Of a stretch of 64,000 nucleotides of DNA, positions 40,901-50,249 are shown piece after piece (position 1 is the first letter of the stretch; every line of letters starts with the position of its first letter). The stretch covers positions 868,001 to 932,000 of the forward strand of contig NC_134443.1 of NCBI RefSeq assembly GCF_030867145.1, given 5' to 3'. The notes beneath the pieces were generated by a model. That model saw nothing but the letters and a program-made list of their open reading frames with translations. It ran no database searches and was not told the origin of the DNA. Source of the stretch: Opisthocomus hoazin (Eukaryota; Chordata; Aves; Opisthocomiformes; Opisthocomidae). A program made the translations under genes and the position numbers.

Positions 40901-43900
40901 TGGAAGCCTTGATGTTCCACTTGCTTTGAGAAATCCTGCTGAGAAGAATGTGACAACATGGAACGGAACACTCATTTTCTCTGGATTTCTCTGTTTCAGC
41001 TGAAGACCCAAATGTGGCAGCTGTTGAAAGGACACGACCACTTGCAGGATGAGTTCTCCATTTTCTTTGATCACTTACGGCCCTCAGCCAGCCGCATGGG
41101 AGATTTTGAGGAGATCAACTGGACAGAAGAGAAGGAATATGAGGTGGAGCGATCTTTTCCCCAAGACCAGAAACGATGAAAGCAGGGATACGAGACATGT
41201 TTGAACGTGAACTCGAATTGAGGCTGCATTTCCAGAGAGGGAAGCAGCAGGGTGGGATAGCTGTTGGTGGACTGAAGCGAACACTTCAAATTTTATACAG
41301 CATTTATGGCTTTTCTAACGTAATTGAAGTTGTATCCTAGAACTGAGCTCAATATTCAGAAATTCATGGGGAAAATGAAGTTGGGGCTGCTGAGTAGCTG
41401 TCATGATAGAACAGGTTTTGTGTGTTTCTTTTTTTGTAGTTTGATGGGTTTGAAGAGGTGTCTTTGCCAGATGTAGAAGAGGAGGATGAACCACCCAAGA
41501 TGCACGCGGCCTCGAAAAATAAGAAGCGGAAAGAGATTGGAGGCCAGAACAATGACAAGGTGGGCGTGGGGCATCTCACTGGTTCACATATGTGGACTCT
41601 GAGCAAATGCATGCCCATGAGGATAAATGTGTCTCGCCGAGAGACACGACAACAGCCTAAAAAGATGTGAAGAAAGGGGATTGAACCGATTCCCTCTTGC
41701 TTTGCTGGCTAGCGCCACAATCACTGTAGTTGTGGCGGGGTGTGCGCAGGGTGCCAGGAGCCCTGGCGGGCTCCCTCGGGGGTTCACCTTCCCCCGACTG
41801 TCATCTCTGTGTTCCGTGCACGTCTGCAGCCGGCGTCTGTCTGTTTCCAGGAGGTCGAGTGGGTAGATGGGATGAAGGAATGTTCATGCTCCTGCCACGA
41901 AGGGAGCAGCGATCTCAAGCTAAAGAAAAGCAAAAGGAGGACCTGCAGCCATTGTAGTAGTAAGGTTAGTTGATAGGCCAAGCCACTGAAGTGGGGGGTG
42001 GAAAGCTGAGTCCTGCCAAGAGTCCCGCTGTTGTGATGATCTGTCCGGCCCCGGGCCGCGTGTCTGCGAAGTGGCGTGCTGAGGAAGAGAGCAAATGAAA
42101 GGGTGACCAGAGATCTTCCTCTTTGGAGCTCCGACTGCACTACCTGGCCCTCCCCTGTCTGTCTCCTGTTCACCTTCTACTGCCCCTGCTTGCGATGCTA
42201 AATAGTGTAAATAGTAAAAAACAGCGTGAATGTTGATGTTCTTTCGAGTTAAGAACATGCTCTTTTAGTGGAAGATGCTTGTGTGGCCGCTATGTGAAAA
42301 GAACTGTGCCTGTTCATAACACTAAAAAAGATGGAGCTTTTTAAGTGCAAACGTATCGCCAGACCGAAGTCTGTGTTGGGGTCAAGGAATACTTTGGAAG
42401 CAAAGGCCGAGGTGTTAGGGTTGGGTCGGTATGCCACATCTGTAATTGTATGCCTATATGTGGGTTTGCAGGTGTGTGAAAACAAATTTTATAAAAATAA
42501 AGATTCTCAAGAGCTGACTGCAAGCCTGGATCGACAAGAATCAAGTCCTCAGCCTGAAGGGAAGGATTCTGGACTGTCTAAGGAACCTGTAGAAGAAAGC
42601 CTGGAGAACAGAGATGAGGGAGAGGATGTCCAGAGCAGAGCAAAAGCTGTATCAAGGAAAGTGGACTCTCTGGCTGCAGGTATGTGAAAGTCTTGTGCAT
42701 GGACAGGTCTGTCGTTCGTCTCCAAACCTGTTCACACACAGGAGAATAGGCGTAGGACTTCCTAATGCAACTTGATTGAGATAGTGAGAACTTCTAATAA
42801 TCTTTTTCATTTTTTTCCTTGTGTTTGTCCAGTCTGGATGCTTTAAACATGCATATATCCAGGGCATTCCCTTCCAAAAATGCTTTCCTGGCTAGAGAAA
42901 TATGCTCCCCTTTTCAGAATGATTGGTCCATTTAAGCTGCTCTTGCTAGCATCCTGATCTGATTTCCAGTACAACTAGTCCATGCTACTGGGGTTTTTTT
43001 CCAGTTTTCAGTGTAGCACGGCAATTCAGAATGACCATCTCTCTAACCTGCCTTTAAATGATCTCCTTCCCGTTGCTTGTTTTTCTTCCAGTCTGGTACA
43101 GGCAGGGGGCAACGTGATTATTGCAGGATAAACAACCTGAAGGAGATCGCTTCCTTCTTCCCGTCACCGCGTCTCAGCTGGTGCTGCTGTTGGAGACGGT
43201 GCGCGGGTTAAATGTGGTGCAGCCTCATGCCTGGTGCAGGGGGGCTGTAAACAGGGCGGCAAGAGCAGCGATGTCTGTTCCACTGAGAATTTTGTTCTGG
43301 GCGATGCGCTTAAGCTTTTTCACGTGTTGGTCGCTTCTTCACGCAGCAGCTGGTTGTGGTAACCCACAGTGGTGAAGAGCGTTGACTGCAGAGTGCTGCC
43401 TTTGAAGTACGGGGTGGTTAAACTGCAGGTAGAGTTACAAAGCTGCTCCCAAACTGTGTTCTCATTTACAGCATTATGCTCTAGAATAATAATAATAATA
43501 AAAAAAACCTCTTAAAAAGTAAATGAATAAAGCCCCCAGAAGTTTTTCTTACTAACAGCTAGTCTCAACGTGTTTGGGTTTCTTACCAGGATCTCACCTG
43601 GAAGGAAAGATTGTCTCTGGGAGACAGGCATCTTCTGAAAAAGCTGCGCTGCCTGATCATCAGGTTGGAGAAGCCGGTGTCAGTGCTGTTGCGAGTGCTG
43701 CGAAGGACAGTGACTCTGCTCTCGCTGGCCCCAGATGGACACATCTCCAAAAAGCTGCTCTAAAACTACCTCAGGAAACCAAAGACTGCCCTTGCACTGC
43801 GGGAAGCGAGAGTGAGGGACGAAACCAGCAACATCAAGGAAATGCAGATGCTTCCCTTGGCCTGGGCAGAGATCTGCTGCTGTCCTCTCGCTCTGCCGTA

Positions 43901-45698
43901 GCAAAAGGTCTAACGGGACCTAGTTCCTCCTCTGGGAAGAGTTCATGTCAGCCTGAAGGGCTTCATTCCGATTCAGCAGATAAGCTCACTGTCTTTGGTC
44001 ATGCTTCGAAATTAGGTGTGAAAGAATTTGAGGGACCACCTTTGCCTCTGGAAGGAAAACCTGAGGCCAAGCAGGGTTGGGTAACGCCAGGTAGAAATCC
44101 AGCGCTGGGTAAGAGCTGCAGCTCACCGGCCCCTGATAATTGCATTCTGGAAACAGAGGACAGAGGCTGCACTGGAAATGTTCCTGAGAGCAGATTAAAG
44201 TCAAATGCAAACAACTGCTTCCAGGTGCCTCAGCATTCCGAGCAGCCAGAGCCCAGCGCGGTTGCTGGCTCCCTGGGGCAGAAGGAAGAGGAGCAGCAGC
44301 AGCAGCAGCGTGTCACAGAAGCAACTGTGTGTGCCAAGAACAGCAAAGTCAGCTCGACTGGGGAGAAAGTTGTCCTCTGGACCAGGTACGTCTGCCTGAA
44401 CTGCGGCTTCGCTCCTTCGTGCACTCAGCACCCGGCTTCAGGTTTCATCTTACAGAGTAGCCTTTATTTTCATTTTGTATCCCCATTTTCTGATGTGTTC
44501 TGCCACCTCCCTGCGAACACTCCTGCCTGGTTTCCTCCAGCCACGATCTGTCACAGCTGCCGCCTTGGTCCTGTGAGAATTTCTGTCTGCTCGCGGCAGC
44601 GTAATTGTTGTACTACTTCAGGCTGGAGAGGAAATTTTTTGTTATTCCTTCAAAAAGCTTAGAAACGGGCTAAACACTAAACACAGCTCTGCTTAGGGAT
44701 GCGTCTGGTGGGTGGTGGTGGCAGCAGTAAAGGGACCGGCCGGCTCTGTGGTTGTTACCCTTCCCTGGCAGCAGGCCGCTCGGGCTCAGGGTGGGCACAG
44801 CTGCTTTCCTAACTCTTGTACGGCTTCGCAGGGAGGCTGACAGAGTCATCCTCACCACGTGCCAGGAGAAGGGAGCCCAGCTGGAGACCTTCCAGGCCAT
44901 CTCGCAGAAGCTGGGCAACAAGACTGCCAGTGAGGTGAGGGCTTGGGGCGCAGAAGCGCGCATCTGCTGCAGGGAATGGGGAAAGGGGGTGGAACGGAAG
45001 GAAAGGTGGAGGTTTGTGGCCACATTTGTCTCCCAAACTCAACTTTAATTTGATGCTGCATCAGAGAAAAATAATCCAAACTGGAAAAAAAAAAAACCAA
45101 ACAAACAAACAAAAAACAACCAAAAAACCCAAACCCCATCTGTTCTGGTGGAGCCCAGAATCATGACTGCCCCGGTCCGTGTTGCAGCGCTGCCCTGTGT
45201 TTGGTACCAGGACTGTTTCAGGGACCACTGCTTGGGTGGTCAGCCTGCTGCTTCAGCACAGGGAATCCGTGGGGATTTGACTCTCAGCCTGCCCCACAGC
45301 GCTGCCTGGGAACCTGCCCAAACTGCCAGTTTTTTACCCACAAGGCAGTAGAATACAACTCTTCTTCCAAAGAAAACAGAACTCGGTGCTCTTCCATTTC
45401 TCTTTCCCTTTATGATTCAATCTTGCATAAAATGTGATTGTGTTTTTTAAACTAAAAGCACCAACCACCCTAAACTTTGGAATACAAATGTTCCGCTTGG
45501 TGCCACCTTCTGGGTCACTTCTCATCTCGGCTTTCCCTTGTTCTCCAGGTATCCCACAGGTTCAGAGAACTGATGAGGCTGTTTCATACATCCTGCGATG
45601 GCAGCTCTGAAGATGAGGAGGATGCCACTAGTACCAGTAACACCGACCAGCTGTCAGACAAAGATCTGCTGCTTTCTGAGGAAGAACCTGATGACTAA
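16548..45698 (+). CDS. GON4L: GON-4-like protein, complete, 31 coding exons
   Basis: Nuclear corepressor; the mammalian protein is reported with YY1, SIN3A and HDAC1 and is needed for B-lymphocyte development. Exons: 16548-16863, 19503-19724, 20408-20604, 21919-21993, 22329-22379, 22772-22822, 23570-23665, 23904-24008, 24842-25012, 25835-26027, 26771-26872, 27532-27572, 27881-27984, 30234-30432, 31519-31605, 32139-32310, 33027-33171, 33349-33499, 34181-34297, 35376-37115, 37683-37926, 38932-39113, 39625-39822, 40387-40530, 41000-41143, 41440-41559, 41851-41964, 42472-42679, 43590-44385, 44832-44934, 45549-45698. All phases agree; 2,245 residues (human about 2,241). Seen: basic MLPCKKRR start, acidic tracts, a conserved middle (exons 3-19), a 1,740-nt exon, poly-Glu runs, two paired-amphipathic-helix regions (about 1583-1653 and 1654-1735), and a SANT/Myb-like domain (about 2155-2220, containing VVLWTREADR and GNKT). 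An in-frame ATG at 16,530 would add MSLSLK. The first about 106 residues are Gly/Ala/Pro-rich and unlike human. Confidence 0.97.
17061..17540 (-). mobile_element. CR1 LINE fragment (3' end), antisense in GON4L intron 1
   Basis: Read on the - strand this is the familiar CR1 3' region: GGAGCGGGTCC-like start, conserved CTCCCTGGCAGGGCTC, GACCAGATGAGC, and an end near CTATGATTC at 17,061. It is a 5'-truncated piece of about 480 bp, diverged and without a usable reverse-transcriptase frame. It lies about 200 bp after GON4L exon 1. Confidence 0.92.
18775..19077. repeat. 14-bp GC-rich minisatellite, about 21-22 copies
   Basis: Uninterrupted 14-bp units of the form GCTCCAGCGGTGCC with GCGG/GCTG and GCC/GCT variants, about 303 bp in total, inside GON4L intron 1. 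The unit has no stop codon in any of the six frames, so the array yields open frames on both strands between 18,484 and 19,410 (translations such as [14 protein letters not shown] repeated). These are not genes: no homology, and the position is inside an intron. Confidence 0.96.
43485..43501. repeat. (AAT)n microsatellite in GON4L intron 28
   Basis: AATAATAATAATAATAA followed by an A run, about 90 bp upstream of the exon 29 acceptor. Confidence 0.9.
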
Positions 45699-46369
45699 GG
45701 TTCTGCTGGTTTGATAAGCTACTGACTGCATCAGAGGGGGAGTTGTTTGCTGCTAGACAGGTGCTGTGGATAAAGGAAAAATGTTTGCACAGCTACTTCA
45801 GATAGCACCTTGGGTTTTTTTGTTGTTTGTTTTCCTGCTGCGCTTCTGACAAGCCGCACTTCTCCATCTGTATCAAACTAACGGAGTGAAGAAGGGTGTT
45901 GGCATGGCAGCATCCTCAAGAGCCTGCATGGGGAGCCTCAGCCATGAGATGACAGAAGTGATGCTTGCAGACGCTGACCTGGCTCCGTGGCAAAGACTGG
46001 GCCACCAGCCTTCCAAACGAACCTGTAAATGTTGTACCATAAGGCATCTGTTTTCGTGTGGAACAAACACGTGATTTTTTGTAAGTTTTTCCCTTTGTGC
46101 TGATTGTATGTAGGAAAGTTACAGTCTGGGTTCTGTATTTATTGTGTGGTCTTATTCTAACAGGCAGAGCAAATTCACTTTGCAGAGTTTTAAAACAAAA
46201 CAAAAAAAAAGAGCATAGAAAAACAGCCCCAAAAAAGCAGCTTTCCTCCTCTACAACACAACTGCGAGCAGCTGGACAACTTAAGCCAGCCTTTGTCACA
46301 GGATTTGGCTGAAAGGAAAAGAAAGCAGCAGCTGGGCCATCTTTAAACCCATTCTTTAGACCCATTCCT

Positions 46370-46375
46370 TTTATT
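46370..46375 (-). terminator. MSTO1 polyadenylation signal (AATAAA)
   Basis: AATAAA on the - strand, 57 nt beyond the MSTO1 stop codon. Cleavage near 46,350 would give a 3' UTR of about 80 nt overlapping the GON4L 3' UTR. Confidence 0.65.
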
Positions 46376-46419
46376 TTGAAAGTGATCTTACAGATACTCT
46401 CGGTCCCACTCCCTCTAGT

Positions 46420-46425
46420 AATAAA
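46420..46425 (+). terminator. GON4L polyadenylation signal (AATAAA)
   Basis: The only clear AATAAA on the + strand within 800 bp of the GON4L stop codon (45,696-45,698). Cleavage 10-30 bp later would fall at about 46,435-46,455, that is, antisense to the last codons of MSTO1. The implied GON4L 3' UTR is about 740 nt. Inferred from motif and position. Confidence 0.6.
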
Positions 46426-46431
46426 GATGAG

Positions 46432-49400
46432 TTAGTCTGAATCTGCTTCATCTTCAGATTCATCGGCTCCAAGCCCCGTTTCGTAGCACTGGGACAGAGT
46501 CCTCAGCTCCTCCAAGTCCTCCTGGAAGTCACCGTGCTCCACCCCGGCAGAGAAGAAGCTGGCCCATCGCCGCGGGTTCAGCCGCCGTAGGTCCTTGTAC
46601 AAGCCGTAGAGGAGCGTGTGCAGAACCGGCGAGGACTGCAGGGCCGTGAGGACGGGGATGCTTTCAACAGCTGCGGGGGAAACCATCGGTGTTTAAACAG
46701 GCCAATCCCAATTTCTTTCCCTACTCTCTCCTGCTTTACAAGCAGTTGCTTTACTTGAACTCAGCATAGCATGAGCTGCGTAACGCTCCTGATTTTTGCC
46801 CTACAAACATTCAAAAGTGGGGGGTGTTTGGTTTTTTAATAACTTACCCGTGTTAGACCCAGCTGCCCCCCACGATCTCTTTCTGCTGCAAAGGAAGCTT
46901 ACGGGGCACTCGTTACCTGCTGAGGAAGAACCGGGAGGTCTGTCCAGGAGGAAGCCTTCTCTGCTCAGAAGAGGAGAAAAAAACTGGGGGTACGGAGGTC
47001 GGGTGTTACACGGCTGCTGGAGCACGTGGGATGTGCTGCAAGGAAGAGGGTGAATCGAGTGATCCAAAACTCGCCCTGCCCTCGGTTTCCCTGCTCTACA
47101 AAACAAAAAGCCCATTGCCCACCTGAACGCCCCTGGGAACACCGTGTGTAGGTAACGCTGCAGAACCTGCTCGCTGCTCTCGCAGGCGTGGAGCGGGGAC
47201 GCGGGCTGCTGTCCCGGAGGGCTGCTGCAAAGAGAACCAAGTCGTGGTTTCCAGGGGACCCAACTGAAAGTGTCGGTGACTCGGCTGCTTTGCCAGAGTT
47301 TTTCTTTCTTTTCCATTCAGCTGAGACTCCCAGTAGGATCGTGAGCAACTTTTGTAAGAAGTCGTTGCTGCTGAGAATGCCGGAGTCCTGAAGGGAAAAG
47401 CACAGCTCAGACGCCGATTACCTGCGGCGCCCTTCCTTGCGAACTCCTCGGAGCACAACCGACTGCGCGAAACAGCGGCTGGCCTTTTGCTCCGGGCACG
47501 AAGACAGAAGCTTCCAGGGCACGTCCTGCTGGTAGGCGCACAAAGTATCGGCGAGCGAGTAGCCATGGCGGGCAGGGAAGGGAACAGAAGCCCACGCAGC
47601 CACCACCTACGAGAGGGGTGACATTTCACGACGCAGGAACACGCTCGCCATGTCCGGGTGTGGGGACGGATGTGAAGTAGAACAGCGGCTCCTGCTGAAA
47701 GGCTCGGAGGCCGCCGTTCTCTCTGCCCTTGCCTTTCTCCCTGAGAAGTTCAGCGTCTCGGCGAGGTGCATCATGGAGCCCGGAGAGGAACAGAGCCGGT
47801 ACGGAGCAGTGAGGGTATCGAGCGCTGCTGCCAGAATCGCGCTGCTGTGGTAGTTAAGCGAGGCCTACGGAGGGAGGAAAGGGAAGAGTTACAGGACAAG
47901 CTCAATTCATCTGTTCCGTAACTGATTTTTGTATATGGAACTTCAGCCTGTTGTAAGTTGTGCTTTTATACAGGTTGTGTTTGTCTGGGGCCGTGGACAG
48001 CAAATCAGCTGGTGCCACTTTTCTTGCCTGCAGCTTCTCCGTGCTCAGGCAAGGCTGGAGTTCGTACTCGACACACGAAGACTGACGCGGTAAAGCGTTT
48101 TGTTCAGTGCCGAAACTGAAGGCACTCACAGAAAAACGGCAGAAAGGGACATGCATTGAGATTTTTAAAAGTATGAAAAAACTACGGGAGTGAAAAGTTG
48201 GCCATTAAGTCTCTGCTAACAGTGAAAAAGCAGGAAAGAAGTCTGTTCTGCTCAGCAGAACAGCATAATGAAAAGCAGGGCTAAAACTACACAGCTGCAG
48301 CAAACGCTGCGGGAGTGGTAAATCCGAGAAGGCTGAAAGCGGCGGTCCCAGAGCACCCTACCCCACACCTACGTCACAGGTTATGTACGGAAACGTAACG
48401 GGCGCCTGGGGCTTGAGTCCCAGGGTCCCGCTGAGCGACAGCGGGCAGAAGAGCGAGCTGTGCCGGGAGAGGTGGACGATGCCGAGGGCTGTGTTCATCA
48501 GGCGGTAGAGATTCTTCGGAGAATCCTGGGGGGGAAAAATCCAGCTCTTACAGTCTGAAAGCTGCAAACAAGAAAGGGTCTGATCCAGAGCAGGCGCGAG
48601 AGCATCGCCTGTTCCTGGGTTTTCCCATTGTTCGCTTACTCCCACGTTGCTGGTGACTGGGGTCAGGCCCCAGGTCAGGATTCCTTTTCCCGCGTACTCA
48701 TCGTAGAGCAGCTCTGTCACCTTGGCCCCAACGCCGGAGAATCCATTGTGCAGGTCGCAGAGGACTTGAAACCCCTGTGTGAAACCACGGCAGCAGCTGC
48801 GGTTCTGCTGAACAGAAAGCTTCTTGAAAGGGAGTTTGGACCAAGCTGTCCAAGCTGTCCAACCTGCAGCTGGTCGCACTCCTCGGCATAGAAACGCAGC
48901 CGATCTTCCACCTCCTCCGCGCAGCCAGGATCCTGCAGGAGACTTTCGCCTTGTCCGAAGGCTTCCAGGCAGCCACACTCCCTGGGAGGAAAAAGGGCAG
49001 GGGGAGCTTACTCTGTCCCTTCTTAATTTTAACGTGAAGGCAAAACTATGCTCCCGTTGTGGGCCGGACCGTACCCGTCGTGCAGGTACTGGCGGATGAC
49101 GTAGAGGCTCTTGGGGTGCAGGGGCAGGCGCAGGTAATCGGACCAGGCCGAGCCGGCGGCCGGGCCGCGGGGCGCAGGGGCTGCGGAGAGCGGGGGGCTC
49201 TCAGCGCCGGGGGGAGCAAAGCCCAGTCCCTGCTCCGGGAGCCATCGCTGGCAGCGGGGGCCCGGCTGTGTCGCGTGTGTCGCCCCCTCCCCTGCCTCGC
49301 GCTCTGTCGCCGACAGCGGCCGCGCCCCGCAACGCAACCGCACCGCGGCCGCGCACCCACCTGGGGCCGGAGCGCCGGGCCGTGCCCCCTCCTCGGCGGC

Positions 49401-50029
49401 GGCCGCTCCCTAGGGAAGAGCCCGCGGGGGCCGTTACTGAGGGTGGGGCCGCCTCCCGAGAACGCGCGTGAAGGAGCCCCGCGGGGCCTCGCCCTCACCG
49501 TGCGGCTCCCGGCGTCCCGCTCCAGGTACGCGGCGACCTCCCCATCCCTGCAACGCAAACCGGCGGCAGATGCCGAGACCCCGCACCACTTCCCCCCACG
49601 CCCCCCCCCCGGCCCCGCACTCACCAGGCCACCGGTGCCTCCGCGCCGCCGGGCCTCAGCGCGCCCACGGCGCCTGCAAGAGAGCGCGGTCACGGCGGGG
49701 CGGTCACGGCGGGGCGGTCACGGCGGGGCGGCCCTGCGCCCCCTCCCCCCCCCCCGGTACCTTTCAGCTCCAGCGCCAGCAGGCGCGGCGTGTGCGCCTC
49801 CCGCCCGCCCGGCCCCGGCCCGGCGCGGAGCAGCGCGGCTGCGCGGAGCTCGGCGGCCTCGGCGGGGCTGCGCAGCGCGGCGGCCTGCGGGGAGGGAGCG
49901 GCTCAGCCCCGGGCCCCGACCCCCGAGCCCCACCTCCCCCGCCCGGCCCCGCACCTGCAGCCCCCACCAGTGCGCGCCCACGCAGCTCGCGTAGTGCCCG
50001 AGCTGCAGCGTCACCGCCTCCCCCGGCAT
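46432..50029 (-). CDS. MSTO1: Misato homologue MSTO1, complete, 14 exons
   Basis: Cytosolic/mitochondrial-surface protein with a tubulin-like (FtsZ-family) fold, required for mitochondrial network shape and fusion; human mutations cause a myopathy with ataxia. Exons (- strand): 49955-50029, 49761-49884, 49625-49673, 49499-49547, 49361-49409, 49075-49180, 48864-48981, 48640-48774, 48373-48525, 47733-47864, 47422-47606, 47123-47224, 46917-47035, 46432-46670. Phases agree and give 544 residues (human about 570). Seen: [16 protein letters not shown] near the N terminus, [37 protein letters not shown] (the most conserved block), [10 protein letters not shown], and an acidic tail ESEDEADSD. Exons 2-5 are Ala/Gly/Arg-rich and shorter than in mammals. 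Many introns are only 70-93 bp. Intron 10 has a GC donor. An in-frame ATG at 50,053 would add eight residues, but family members begin close to LTLQLGH, so 50,029 was chosen. Confidence 0.95.
49687..49728. repeat. 14-bp tandem triplication in MSTO1 intron 2
   Basis: Three exact copies of CGGTCACGGCGGGG between the exon 3 acceptor and the exon 2 donor. Short and probably neutral, but it makes up half of an 87-bp intron. Confidence 0.9.
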
Positions 50030-50175
50030 CGCCGCCGCCCCGCCACGGCGCATGCGCGCTCCGCCCCCTCCCCCGGAGGCGGGAAACCCGCCCGCGCGTC
50101 ACGGCCCACCCCCCCGGCATCACCGCCCCCTCGCCACGGCGCATGCGCGCTCCGCGCCCCCCCCCCGGAGGCAGG
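50021..50175 (-). promoter_or_regulatory. MSTO1 promoter: 91-bp-spaced duplication with two NRF-1 motifs
   Basis: Two similar blocks, 50,021-50,084 and 50,112-50,175, are offset by exactly 91 bp. Each holds CCCCGGCAT, CGCCACG and the palindrome GCGCATGCGC (50,048-50,057 and 50,139-50,148), followed by CTCCG...CCGGAGGC. The palindrome is the core of the NRF-1 consensus, a regulator of nuclear genes for mitochondrial function, which fits MSTO1. The proximal copy includes the MSTO1 start codon; the distal copy carries a mirrored ATG-CCGGGG in another frame. The whole block fits between the DAP3 polyadenylation signal and MSTO1 exon 1. Confidence 0.8.
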
Positions 50176-50240
50176 ACCCCCCCCCCCCCCCGGTAACGGA
50201 CAGACGGACGCGGATACCGGGAGGAGCCGCCGCTCCCGCC

Positions 50241-50246
50241 TTTATT
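50241..50246 (-). terminator. DAP3 polyadenylation signal next to the stop codon
   Basis: The - strand reads TAG CGC AATAAA: only three nucleotides separate the DAP3 stop codon (50,250-50,252) from a canonical polyadenylation signal. Cleavage at about 50,215-50,230 would leave a 3' UTR of some 20-35 nt and place the 3' end at the edge of the MSTO1 promoter. Confidence 0.75.
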
Positions 50247-50249
50247 GCG

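Noticed and set aside
41641-41740. Full tRNA gene call on the - strand
   Set aside because: The B box is perfect, but the T-stem does not pair properly and the unit is about 59 nt, too short for a tRNA.
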